A stretch of 64,000 nt of DNA from Aquisphaera giovannonii (lineage in GTDB: Bacteria; Planctomycetota; Planctomycetia; Isosphaerales; Isosphaeraceae). The notes under the pieces are model-generated. The model was not told the origin of the DNA and searched no databases. It worked only from the letters and a program-made list of their open reading frames with translations. The DNA lies in the NCBI RefSeq assembly GCF_008087625.1, contig NZ_CP042997.1, positions 5,828,001 through 5,892,000 on the forward strand. The letters are read 5' to 3'. Every line of letters begins with the position of its first letter. Positions within the stretch are counted from its first letter, which is position 1. A program made the position numbers and the translations under genes. Below are positions 16,951 through 25,342 of the stretch, piece after piece.

Positions 16951-17436
16951 TCACGCCCCGTCCTCCCATGCCCCGAGGAGGCGTCGCACGGCCACGAGCT
17001 GGCCCAGGTGGTACGCGTTGTGGTCGGCGACGAGCATCGCCTCGCGCAGGAGGGTCTGGCCGTCGCCGTGGGGGAAGGGCGTGAACAGGTCCGTCCTCGG
17101 ATCGGCGACGAGGTCCATCATCGCCTTCAGGTCCGACCGGAAGGCCGCGACGGAGCGATCCCAGGCGCCCGGGTCCGGCGGGGCGTCCCCCTCGGGCCAG
17201 TAGCCGTCGGGGAAGTCGGGGGACTCGTGCCCCGGGTCGACGCTGAACTTGAGGATGTCCCACTGGGCGATCCTCATGTGCTCGAGCAGCCGCCACGGCG
17301 TGTGCGGCAGCCCCGGCGGCTTCGCCCCGCGCAGCTCGGCCGGAAGCCCGGCGATTGCCCGCTCGAAATCGACGTGCGCATGCCCCCCGCGCAGCAGCTC
17401 CAGCAGGTGGTCCCTCAGCTTCGCCATCCCGGTCAT
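16951..17436 (-). CDS. DinB family metal-dependent protein
   Basis: A four-helix-bundle DinB/YfiT-type protein of 161 residues with the metal-binding histidine triad in place: His53 in [11 protein letters not shown] and His139/His143 in [12 protein letters not shown]. Members include thiol-dependent S-transferases (bacillithiol or mycothiol) and damage-inducible proteins; the thiol used here is unknown. A second ATG three codons in (17427) is an alternative start. It stands alone, tail to tail with the catalase-like gene (25 bases apart). Confidence 0.85.
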   Translation of the reverse strand: MTGMAKLRDHLLELLRGGHAHVDFERAIAGLPAELRGAKPPGLPHTPWRLLEHMRIAQWDILKFSVDPGHESPDFPDGYWPEGDAPPDPGAWDRSVAAFRSDLKAMMDLVADPRTDLFTPFPHGDGQTLLREAMLVADHNAYHLGQLVAVRRLLGAWEDGA

Positions 17437-17696
17437 GCGTCCCTCCTCGGTCTTGGCCCCCTCCCTCGACCGGGGCGCCGCGTCATGTTCCCGCCGTCAC
17501 ATCGAAGCCCTGGAATGCAAGACGCGGGCCGGTCCCGGGGACAGATCCGCGGGGCCGGGAAGGAGTATGAGGCGATCGCGGGCGTGGTTGCCTCGATGCG
17601 GCTTGCCGAAGGGAGTCGCGGGGGAGCGAAGGCGATGCGCCGGCGGGGGCGTGCCCCGCCGCGAAGCCCGGTCGTGGCGCGGGCCGTCGGGCGGCG

Positions 17697-18593
17697 TCAG
17701 GCCCCGAAGTAGGTCGGCCGGTCGATGTCGGCGATCAGGCCGGGCTGCGTGGGCTCCCAGCCGAGCTCCTCGCGCGTCTTCCGGCTGGAGGACGGGATGT
17801 CCAGGGCGGCGAAGTGGCCGAACCAGCCGAAGTGGCCCGGGGCCTCCTCGAAGGCCTTGCTCGCGACCGGGACGCCCACGTGGCGGCCAATGACGGCGGC
17901 GATCTCCCGGAAGGGGACGCCCTCGTCGGCGATGCCGTGATAGCGGGCGCCCGCCCTGCCGCGCTCGAGGGTGAGCCGGTAGAGCCGGGCGGCGTCCAGG
18001 CGGTGGACGGCGGGCCATCGGTTGAGGCCCTCCCCCACGTAGGCCGAGACGCCCTTCTCCCGAGCGACGGCGGCCAGCATCGGCACGAAGCCGCGATCGC
18101 CGTCGCCGTGGACCGAGGGCGGCAGGCGGAGGACCATCGCCCGCACGCCCCTGGCCGCCGCGGCCTCCGTGGCCCGCTCCGACGCCGCGCGCGGCATCGC
18201 GTCCGGGCCGGACGGCGGCGCGGTGTCCTCGGTCGCCAGGCCGCCGCCCGGCAGGACGCCGACCCCGGACGTCACGACCAGCGGCCGGCCCGAGCCGGCG
18301 AGCACGTCGCCCAGGGCCTCGACGGCCCGGCGGTCGATCTCGCAGACCTCGCGGAACCGCGAGAAATCGTGGACGAAGCCGGCGTGGATCACGCCGTCCG
18401 ACTCGGCCGCTCCCGCCCGCAGGCCGTCGAGGTCCTCGAGCGAGCCTCGATGCGCCCGGGCCCCGGCCGCCTCGACGGCCCTCGCGGACTCGTCGGAGCG
18501 GACGAGGCCCACCACCTCATGCCCCGCGACCAGCAACTCCGGGACGATGGCGGAGCCGATGAACCCGCTCGCGCCGGTGACGAAAATTCGCAT
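17697..18593 (-). CDS. Extended SDR, NAD(P)-dependent epimerase/dehydratase family
   Basis: A 298-residue Rossmann protein starting MRIFVTGASGFIGSAIV (GxxGxxG nucleotide site). Landmarks of a well-populated subfamily follow: RLPPSVHGDGDRGFVPML, AREKGVSAYVGEGLNRWPAV, HRLDAARLYRL, FREIAAVIGRHVGVPV, and HFGWFGHFAALD. The position of the usual catalytic Tyr in YxxxK is occupied by Ala/Ser-rich sequence (PRAASERATEAA), typical of this subfamily, so the reaction is uncertain. The upstream 18594-18958 region has a long palindromic repeat but no gene. Probably an NAD(P)-dependent oxidoreductase of unknown substrate. Confidence 0.85.
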   Translation of the reverse strand: MRIFVTGASGFIGSAIVPELLVAGHEVVGLVRSDESARAVEAAGARAHRGSLEDLDGLRAGAAESDGVIHAGFVHDFSRFREVCEIDRRAVEALGDVLAGSGRPLVVTSGVGVLPGGGLATEDTAPPSGPDAMPRAASERATEAAAARGVRAMVLRLPPSVHGDGDRGFVPMLAAVAREKGVSAYVGEGLNRWPAVHRLDAARLYRLTLERGRAGARYHGIADEGVPFREIAAVIGRHVGVPVASKAFEEAPGHFGWFGHFAALDIPSSSRKTREELGWEPTQPGLIADIDRPTYFGA

Positions 18594-18720
18594 GCGTCAT
18601 CCTTTTGAAATGAGGAGAGAAGTGTCCGACGTATGTCCTGCACCGTCCTGAGGACGCCGGCCCCGCCCGGCGATCCCGCAGGCCCCCGCCTGGAGGCCGA
18701 GCCTCGGTGGCTCCGCCCGC

Positions 18721-18808
18721 CCCGTGGGAGCCGGCTCCGCCCGGCGACCGGGGTTGACCTCGGCCGACACGGCTCGCCCGGTCGCCGGGCGGAGCCGGCT
18801 CCCACGGG
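18721..18808. repeat. Long perfect palindrome (32-bp arms, 24-base loop)
   Basis: Arms 18721-18752 and 18777-18808 are exact reverse complements, starting CCCGTGGGAGCCGGCTCCGC. The same arm appears at 15532 and partly at 10137, with a diverged full copy at 63667-63738. It lies between two minus-strand genes (SDR and aldo/keto reductase). It could act as a bidirectional hairpin, REP-like element or small non-autonomous element. Confidence 0.75.
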
Positions 18809-18958
18809 GCTCGCTCCTCGCCGACGTCGTGATTCCCCAGACGGCTCCGCCTGATGCACATGGTAGCCGGAGGGATCGGCCTCACCTTTTTCGCCGCGGC
18901 CGCCGCGCGGTGCCGGTTGCCACCTCGACGGCCGGCGGCCGCCCCTCGGCCGGCCGCC

Positions 18959-19846
18959 CTACGCCGCCTTCGCGTCGGCGATCGCGTCCAGCCCCGCGAG
19001 GACTTCCGGCGACAGCGTCAACTGCGCGGCGGCCAGGTTCTCCCGCAGATGGACGACGGACGAGGTGCCGGGGATGAGCAGGATGTTGGGCGAGCGGTGC
19101 AGCAGCCACGCGAGCGCGACCTGCATCGGCGTGGCCCCGAGCCGCGTCGCGATGTCGGACAGCAGCGACGACTGGAGCGGCTTGAATCCGCCGAGCGGGA
19201 AGAACGGCACGTAGGCGATCCCCTTCGCCGCCAGGTCGTCGATGAGGGCCTCGTCGTGCCGGCGGTGGGCCAGGTTGTACATGTTCTGCACGCAGACGAC
19301 CGGCGCGATCCGGCTCGCCTCCTCGACCTGCGTCGCGGTGACGTTGCTCAGGCCGATGTGGCGGATCAGGCCCTTCCGCCGGAGGTCCGCCAGGACGCTC
19401 ACGTACGGCTCGATCGTCCCCTCGCCGGGCTCCTCGATGCCGTACATGCTGCGGAAGTTGACCACATCCAGGACATCAAGGCCCAGGTTCCGGAGGTTGT
19501 CGTGGACGGCCTGCGTCAGCTCCTCGGGGGAGAGGGCCGGCAGCCACGACGCGTCCTCGCCCCGCTTCGCCGAGACCTTCGTGACGATCACCAGGCCATC
19601 GGGATACGGATGGAGCGCCTTGCGGATGATCTGGTTGGTGACGTGCGGGCCGTAGAAGTCCGAGGTGTCGATGTGATCCACGCCGGCCGCGACCGCCTCG
19701 CGCAGCACCGCGACCGCCGCGTCCGGATCCTTCGGCGGCCCGAACACCCCGGGCCCGGCCAGCTGCATCGCCCCGTAGCCGAGCCGATGCACCGTCAGCG
19801 ACGTCCCCGGGAACGTGAACCGGCCGCCGAGATTCGCACCACTCAT
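18959..19846 (-). CDS. Aldo/keto reductase (COG0667-like)
   Basis: A 295-residue (beta/alpha)8 oxidoreductase using NAD(P)H. Catalytic Asp60 and Tyr65 lie in DTSDFYGPHVTN and Lys90 in VIVTKVSAKRG. The position usually held by the catalytic His is Arg132 (VVNFRSMYG), which is known in a branch of this family. The C-terminal coenzyme site reads LLIPGTSSVVHLRENLAA. The ATG at 19846 has GGAAAGGAG upstream. A sigma-70-type promoter overlapped by a 17-bp palindrome lies 40-70 bases upstream, so expression is probably under a dimeric repressor. Substrate unknown. Confidence 0.9.
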   Translation of the reverse strand: MSGANLGGRFTFPGTSLTVHRLGYGAMQLAGPGVFGPPKDPDAAVAVLREAVAAGVDHIDTSDFYGPHVTNQIIRKALHPYPDGLVIVTKVSAKRGEDASWLPALSPEELTQAVHDNLRNLGLDVLDVVNFRSMYGIEEPGEGTIEPYVSVLADLRRKGLIRHIGLSNVTATQVEEASRIAPVVCVQNMYNLAHRRHDEALIDDLAAKGIAYVPFFPLGGFKPLQSSLLSDIATRLGATPMQVALAWLLHRSPNILLIPGTSSVVHLRENLAAAQLTLSPEVLAGLDAIADAKAA

Positions 19847-19885
19847 TCGCGTACTCCTTTCCAGGATCGACGGGCGAGATGGCGT

Positions 19886-19917
19886 ATCTTAGGGCGTCTT
19901 TACTTGACGGTCAAGTA
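19886..19917 (-). promoter_or_regulatory. Sigma-70-type promoter overlapped by a palindromic operator
   Basis: On the minus strand TTGACC (19914-19909) and TAAGAT (19891-19886) are 17 bases apart, an excellent -35/-10 pair in front of the aldo/keto reductase. The -35 lies inside the palindrome TACTTGACGGTCAAGTA (19901-19917; 7-bp arms, 3-bp spacer), a typical dimeric repressor site of TetR/HxlR type. No regulator gene is adjacent. Confidence 0.6.
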
Positions 19918-20107
19918 TGGTGGCGGCGGAAAGGACCTCGGCTCGGCCGGCCATGGACTTCGAGGTTCCGCGAGCCGTCGTCCCCATCCGGGTCCCGCGG
20001 CCGGCGGGCGGCCTCGGCGGCCCGGGGCCGGCGTCGGCTCGCGATGCGGCGTCGCCTTGGGCCCGACGCGGCCCGTCGCTCCTGGTGCTCTGTCACGGTT
20101 TGATTTT

Positions 20108-20166
20108 CGGGAGGGCGAGGCTCCTGCCGAGCGCCCGCGCGGCTCGGCAGGAGCCTCGCCCTCCCG
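20108..20166. repeat. Perfect 25-bp inverted repeat with 9-base loop
   Basis: Arms 20108-20132 and 20142-20166 are exact reverse complements (CGGGAGGGCGAGGCTCCTGC begins the left arm). It lies 36 bases past the stop of the aminotransferase gene on the minus strand, so it may stabilise or end that transcript; no T-run follows. It is a different sequence from the GTGGGAGCC repeat family. Confidence 0.65.
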
Positions 20167-20201
20167 GGAATGCGACCCGAACTCCAGGGCGTGATGGAGT
20201 A

Positions 20202-21359
20202 CTAGGCCTCCATGACGCGCTCGAGGGCGACCTTGAAGCGGGCCATCTCGTCGCGGGTGCCGATGGTGACGCGGACGTGGTTGGGGAGCGCCGGCCAGGC
20301 CCGGCCGACGGCGACCTTGTAGGCGATCATGTCCCGGGCCATCTGGCGGCCGGGGCGCCGGCCGTCCACGAGGATCATGTTGGCCTCGGACGGGATGAAG
20401 CCGTAGCCCTTCTTCTGCATCCAGGCGCAGAGGTCCTCGCGGATGTCGGCGACGACCTTCCGTCGCTCGGCGACGAGCGACCGGTCCTTCAGGCTGGCGA
20501 CGGCCCCGGCCATCCCGGTGGCGGGCATGATCCCGAGCCCGCCGTAGTTCCTCAGCTTCTCCAGCAGGTCCGGCCGGGCGATCGCCGCGCCGGCGCGGAG
20601 GCCGGCCATGCCGTAGAGCTTGGAGAACGTCCGCAGCACGATCACGTCCTTGCCCGCGGCGACCAGGTCGGTCGCGGGGCTCGTGGCCGTGGTGAAGTGG
20701 ATGTAGGCCTCGTCGATCAGGACGACGCAGCCCTTCGGCTTGTTGGCGACGATGTAGTCGAGGTCCTCCCTGCGGGTGACCGTGCCGGTCGGGTTGTTCG
20801 GGTTGCAGACGTAGATCACCCCGGCGTTCGGGCCGGCCTCGACCATGCCCTTCGGGTCGTGCGAATAGTCCTTCCGCAGCGGCACCTGGATGGTCCTGGC
20901 GCCGATGAACTGCGCGGCCTTCTCCGGGGCCTCGTAGCCGGGGTTCGCGGTGACGAGCGGCCGGGTCGGGGCCGTGAACGCGAGCACGGCGCGGTGCAGG
21001 GGGTCGCTCGAGCCGGGGAACGGCAGGACGTGGTCCTCCGGCACGCCCTCGGCTTGGGCCATCGCCTCGACGAAGGCGTACGTCTGCTCGAACAGGTAGC
21101 GCCCGCCCTGGCGGACGATGGCGGTGATCGCCTCGATCGCCGCGGGGCAGGGGCCCATCGGATTCTCATTCGCGTTGATCTTCACCGCATCGGTGGGGAT
21201 CCTGCCGATCGCCTTCAGGTCCTGGGCCAGCGCCGACTCGTTGTAGAACGGCAGGGAGGCCCCCGCCGTCATGAGGGCCGCCAGTCGCGCGAAGTCGCGG
21301 CGGCTGAATCCCCTGTCCTTCAGCTCTTCCCGAATTTCGCGCCGCAACGGTTCGCGCAT
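20202..21359 (-). CDS. PLP-dependent aminotransferase (HisC-like) with twin-arginine leader
   Basis: A fold-type I class I/II aminotransferase of 385 residues, closest in pattern to histidinol-phosphate aminotransferase: NANENPMGP near the N-terminus, CNPNNPTGT, LIDEAYIHF, and the PLP-binding Lys247 in RTFSKLYGMAGLRAG. The N-terminus has a twin-arginine leader (FSRRDFARLAALMTAGASLP, then SALA), implying Tat export of a folded, cofactor-loaded enzyme. That is odd for a histidine-biosynthesis step, so a periplasmic or envelope transamination is more likely; substrate unknown. The upstream 288 bases (21360-21647) to the next gene show nothing notable. Confidence 0.85.
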   Translation of the reverse strand: MREPLRREIREELKDRGFSRRDFARLAALMTAGASLPFYNESALAQDLKAIGRIPTDAVKINANENPMGPCPAAIEAITAIVRQGGRYLFEQTYAFVEAMAQAEGVPEDHVLPFPGSSDPLHRAVLAFTAPTRPLVTANPGYEAPEKAAQFIGARTIQVPLRKDYSHDPKGMVEAGPNAGVIYVCNPNNPTGTVTRREDLDYIVANKPKGCVVLIDEAYIHFTTATSPATDLVAAGKDVIVLRTFSKLYGMAGLRAGAAIARPDLLEKLRNYGGLGIMPATGMAGAVASLKDRSLVAERRKVVADIREDLCAWMQKKGYGFIPSEANMILVDGRRPGRQMARDMIAYKVAVGRAWPALPNHVRVTIGTRDEMARFKVALERVMEA

Positions 21360-21647
21360 CGTGCCCCCGCGAGTGTGAGGTGTCGAATCTGGGAGGCGAT
21401 GCAGGTGGAGAGCCTTCGCATCCGCGAAGACCTGCGTGGAATCCCGGCATCGGCCGATCGGGACCGCACCGCCGCGGGGGCGGTGCCCGATCCCGGCCGC
21501 CGAGGATTCTTGCCGACGGGTTCGAGTATGGCAGGAGGCCCCGCATGCCGCAAGCGGCCGTCCTCGCCCCCGACGGTCGCGAGGCCGCCCGGGCGGGGCG
21601 GCCCGTCGCGGGCCCGAACCGCACACGCGGGCCCCGGGGCGGCGGAC

Positions 21648-23240
21648 CTAGGCGGCCGGCCCGCTCGCGACGGGGCTGGACTCGAAGATCTCATCCAGCA
21701 GGTTGCGAAAGCCGATGCTGGTGGGCCGCCGCTCGATCGCCAGCTCCAGGACCAGGCGGAGGTGTTCATCCCGGTTGAGCCAGAGCCGCTGGACCAGCTC
21801 GAAGCAGACCGCCTCCATGCCGCCGTCCTGGCCGGGGATGTCGTCCAGGTTCCAGCCGATGGCGTCGTCCAGCAGCATGGCCAGGTCGGTCCGCTTCGGG
21901 AACTGATCCTTCAGCAACTCCCGGAGCTCGCGGCGGATGACGTTATTCCCCCGCGGCCCGGCGGGGCGGACGACCCGGCGGGCCGCCAGCTGAGGATTGT
22001 TCGGCCGGAGTGCGGACGCCGCCGCGAACAGGTCGCCGATGCGGCCGTTCCCCTGGGCCCACTGGACGAGGGCCCGGATCGCATCCCCCGTCGATCCGGC
22101 CGGCGAGAGCGCGTTGAGATCGACGCCCAGCTCGGTCGCGGCGAGCCTGACCAGCGCGTCGAACCCGAACGCGCCGTGGAGGGCGGTGACCAGTTGGTCC
22201 GCGGGCGGGGGGGCGACGGCCGGCGGCGCCACGACCGGAGGGGCCGGCGCCGGGGCGGCGGGCGCCACCATGGCCCTCGGGTTCGAGTCCGGGGCGGCCG
22301 CCGTCGGCCCCGACGCCGCGGCCGCGACCCCGGTGGCCGCCCGCCGGATCGCCTCGAGCCGGGCGGCGATCGTCGCGGCCGTCACGCCGAACTTGTTCCC
22401 GAATTGCTGCCCGCCGAGGTGCAGGCCGATGACTTCCCCCGTCGCCAGGTCGACGATCGGGGCCCCGCCGGTCCCGCCGGTCGTCGTGCAGTCATGCCGG
22501 AGGGTGCTCCCCTCGACTCCGGTGATCCGGCCGACGGCGACCCTCTTGACCTCGAACACGTCGCCGAAGACCGCCCGCATGACGCCCTGGTCCATCCGTG
22601 AATCGATCGCCGGATAGCCGACCACCGCCACGTCCCGGCCGACCTCGGGTGGCTGTCCGGCGAGGTTGAGCGGGGGCGAGAGCGGGCCGTACGGGCCGAG
22701 CGGCTCGAGGCGGAGGAAGGCGAGCTGCGTTTGGGATTCGCCCGAGATGTCGAGGACCTCGCGGACGGCGAATGGTCGAGGGTTCCCTGACCGGCCCTCC
22801 CGCCGGAAGTCGATCCGGGCGGCCATGAGGTTCAGCGGGTTCGGCGACCCCGGCCGGAACACGAATCCGTGTCCGCCGGACTCGGCGAACTCCCGGGCGA
22901 CGAAGCCGGCGGTGACCACCACGTCGTCGGCGATCAGCCAGCCGGTCCCGACGTAGGGCAACTGGGGGTGATTGTCGACCTCGATCCGGCCGACGGCGGG
23001 GAGGACCCGCCGCAGGCCGTCGCGGACGCCCGCGGCATCGAGCCGGGCCCGCCAGACGTCCCCCACGTCGCCGACGATGTCGTCGTCCTCCACGGCCAGG
23101 ACCGGCCGGCCCTGCCTGATGACGAGGGCCTCCAGTGTCGAGGCATCCGGGCCCCCTTGCGCGGAGAGGGCGTCCGCACCCGGCTCGGCCGCCCGCACCA
23201 GCAAGGCCGCCTCTCGCAGCTGGTCGCGATCGTCTGGCAC
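21648..23240 (-). CDS. Inactive trypsin-fold domain fused to two EAD1 domains
   Basis: A 530-residue protein and the last gene of a three-gene operon. Residues about 85-300 follow the trypsin-like fold of bacterial conflict proteins (VGTGWLIADDVVVTAG, VAVVGYPAID, GVEGSTLRHD, GLHLGGQQFG), but the catalytic positions are changed: Phe113 for His, Gln172 for Asp, Gly258 for Ser (GGTGGAP where GxSGxP is expected). A Pro/Ala linker (305-347) joins two EAD1-type helical domains (about 348-418, ending RPNNPQL, and 433-519, ending RRPTSIGFRNLL). EAD1 is a death-fold-like homotypic adaptor domain. The GTG start has GGAGG six bases upstream. The pseudo-enzyme may bind a peptide or act as receptor or decoy. 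Confidence 0.75.
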   Translation of the reverse strand: MPDDRDQLREAALLVRAAEPGADALSAQGGPDASTLEALVIRQGRPVLAVEDDDIVGDVGDVWRARLDAAGVRDGLRRVLPAVGRIEVDNHPQLPYVGTGWLIADDVVVTAGFVAREFAESGGHGFVFRPGSPNPLNLMAARIDFRREGRSGNPRPFAVREVLDISGESQTQLAFLRLEPLGPYGPLSPPLNLAGQPPEVGRDVAVVGYPAIDSRMDQGVMRAVFGDVFEVKRVAVGRITGVEGSTLRHDCTTTGGTGGAPIVDLATGEVIGLHLGGQQFGNKFGVTAATIAARLEAIRRAATGVAAAASGPTAAAPDSNPRAMVAPAAPAPAPPVVAPPAVAPPPADQLVTALHGAFGFDALVRLAATELGVDLNALSPAGSTGDAIRALVQWAQGNGRIGDLFAAASALRPNNPQLAARRVVRPAGPRGNNVIRRELRELLKDQFPKRTDLAMLLDDAIGWNLDDIPGQDGGMEAVCFELVQRLWLNRDEHLRLVLELAIERRPTSIGFRNLLDEIFESSPVASGPAA

Positions 23241-23277
23241 CTGATACCTCCGTCAGCGACTCGGTCCCGTACGACGA

Positions 23278-23844
23278 TCAACCGGCCGACAGCTCGTCCC
23301 GGAGCGACTTCAGGTCGGCGCAGTTCGGACGCGCCTTCACGGCGGTGTCCAGCAAGGGGCGGAGCCGCCCCGCCGGGTCCACCCACAGCCACTGCACGAG
23401 GTTGAAGCAGATGTCGGTCTGATTCTCGCCCCCCGCGACGTGGTCCAGCTCCTGCCCCAGCGCGTCGAAGACCAGGATCTTGAGGTCGGACGGGCGGGGG
23501 AACTGGTCGAGCAGTAGCCCGCGGAGCCGCCGCTGCCGGTCGGCGACCGCCGCGGCCGGGGCGGCCCCCGCGGGGGCCGGGTCGAGGAGCTGGCCGAGGG
23601 CGGCGACGTCCTTGTTGTTCGGCCGGGCGGCGATCACCGCCTTGATCAGGTCGGCCGTCCGGCCTTCCCGCTCCGCCCACATCACCAGCTCGAACGCCGC
23701 CGTCGAGAGCGATCCCGGCGGGACGATCGAGTCGAGCCGCTGGTCCAGATCGATCTTCATCAACATGTCGAGGTCGGCGTAGCTGAACCCGGACAACAGC
23801 GCCGAGTGGAGCTGCTTCACCTCGGTCCCGGATAGGCGGTGCAT
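23278..23844 (-). CDS. Adaptor made of two EAD1 domains
   Basis: A 188-residue protein that is nothing but two effector-associated domains 1 (EAD1) in tandem: about 8-88 (LHSALLSGFSYADLDMLM, AFELVMWAEREGRTADLIKA, ARPNNKDVAAL) and about 102-186 (LRGLLLDQFPRPSDLKILV, FNLVQWLWVDPAGRLRPLLD, ARPNCADLKSL). No catalytic domain. The gaps to the neighbours are 51 bases upstream and 37 downstream on the same strand, so the three genes form one transcription unit. Two EAD1 copies could bridge the EAD1 of the active protease and those of the pseudo-protease. The domain name is by pattern recognition; a profile search would settle it. Confidence 0.75.
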   Translation of the reverse strand: MHRLSGTEVKQLHSALLSGFSYADLDMLMKIDLDQRLDSIVPPGSLSTAAFELVMWAEREGRTADLIKAVIAARPNNKDVAALGQLLDPAPAGAAPAAAVADRQRRLRGLLLDQFPRPSDLKILVFDALGQELDHVAGGENQTDICFNLVQWLWVDPAGRLRPLLDTAVKARPNCADLKSLRDELSAG

Positions 23845-23895
23845 GGCGGTCGGTCTCCGTCCGTTGCGTCGTGTCGTGGGGGTCGATGGGGTCGT

Positions 23896-24900
23896 TCAAG
23901 CCCCGGCGAGGAGCGTCGCCAGGGCCGGATCGTCCCGCCCCGCCAGGTCCCGGCGGATGGCCTCGGCCTTGACCCCGCGGTTGCGGTCGCGTCCGCCGAA
24001 GTAATGCAGGGCGACGACCTGGAGCGCCGAGCTCAGGCACGGCGAGCCGCTCGAGCCCTCCTCGGTGTTGGCGTCGTAGGCGACCACGTCCGGCGAGCGG
24101 GAATCCTCGACCACCGTCCCGATCGCCAGGCTCAGGGGCCGGGCCATCGGGTGCTGCAGGATGAACACGGGCTGGCCGGGCCGGAACGCGTGGGGCCGCA
24201 GCCGGAGCCATCCCCTCGGGCCGGCCGCCAGGGCGTCATTGCCGACCGGCTCGGCCAGCCGCAGGAGGGCGAAGTCGAGCCCCCCGTCGGAGACGCGCGG
24301 GCTCGTCGCCCACTTCCATTCGCCGGCCAGCTTGCAGGTGCGCCCGTCCGTCGCCTGGCCGTCCGGCCCGGCCTCGCAGTCGAATCGGAGGAGCACCCGT
24401 GCCGGATCCCAGCCCGCGTGGTCGATGGCGTGGAAGTTGGTCAGCAGCACGTCCGGGGCGACCAGGAACCCGGACGCATACCCCGCGTTGCCCTCCGCCA
24501 GCGGCTGCGGCTCGATCCGGCAGACGGCCGCCCGGCATCGGTTGTAGCGGGCGGCCCAGTCGCCGGCGTTCTCGAACGGGACGTCCTCGCGGACGATCCG
24601 CTCCTCCCGGCCCTCGGCGGCCGCGGGGAACTGGAATCGCTGGCTGAGGGCCTTCAGCCGGGCGCTCGCGGGCCGTTCGGCGGCGGCCCCCGCGACCAGC
24701 TCGGGCAGCCGCCCGCGAGCCCGCGCCCAGCTGATCAGCTCGAACGCGATCGACGGCATGTCGCCGGCCATCGAGACGTTCTGGAGGGGCTCGCCGAGCG
24801 TGTCCTCGACCAGCATGCGGAGGTCGTTGAGCGTCGGGTAGGCCTCGAGGAGCGCCTCGCGGAGCTCCCTGCGGAGCTGGGCATCGGGGGGGGGCGGCAT
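23896..24900 (-). CDS. EAD1-trypsin-like serine protease
   Basis: A 334-residue protein with an N-terminal EAD1 (about 8-88: LRRELREALLEAYPTLNDL, FELISWARARGRLPELV, ERPASARLKAL) and a C-terminal trypsin-like protease (about 120-325). The triad is intact: His157 in VLLTNFHAID, Asp209 in GGLDFALLRL, Ser284 in EEGSSGSPC. There is no signal peptide, so it acts in the cytoplasm. EAD domains recruit effectors in predicted NTP-dependent and protease-based conflict systems; here the effector would be this protease. First gene of the operon; GGAGG precedes the ATG. Targets unknown. Confidence 0.85.
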   Translation of the reverse strand: MPPPPDAQLRRELREALLEAYPTLNDLRMLVEDTLGEPLQNVSMAGDMPSIAFELISWARARGRLPELVAGAAAERPASARLKALSQRFQFPAAAEGREERIVREDVPFENAGDWAARYNRCRAAVCRIEPQPLAEGNAGYASGFLVAPDVLLTNFHAIDHAGWDPARVLLRFDCEAGPDGQATDGRTCKLAGEWKWATSPRVSDGGLDFALLRLAEPVGNDALAAGPRGWLRLRPHAFRPGQPVFILQHPMARPLSLAIGTVVEDSRSPDVVAYDANTEEGSSGSPCLSSALQVVALHYFGGRDRNRGVKAEAIRRDLAGRDDPALATLLAGA

Positions 24901-25342
24901 GGGGCCTCCGGGTGCGGACGAAGGGGACCTTCGCGGGATCGTCTCCGGCTCGCCCCGCCGGGGGACGAGTGGCCTACGGGGCGGCCGTCCTCGGCGAGCG
25001 GCCGCCCGGACAGCCGGCGAACATAGAGAGGCTCCGGGGCTTTCTCAAGCGCATGAGGAAGCCGCCCCGAGACGTCGTCGTCTTTATCAGCGATTCTCGC
25101 CGGCCCCCGAACCGGGCCGGCCCCGGGTCGACCGATCATGCGGCTCCCGCGGTTCCACTCGCCGGGCCTCTGCACGCCCGGGGCCGCCCGTTCGCGCGGC
25201 CTCTCCTCGGCCTGGGGCCCTATGCTATCATCGCCGAGCACCCCGGGCGGGAGGTCGCCGGGCTCCCTCGCCCCGCGGTTGCCGGGCCGACGTCCCGGTG
25301 AACGTGACGGTGAGTCTTGCGGGGCGCGTCCCGGAACGAGGC

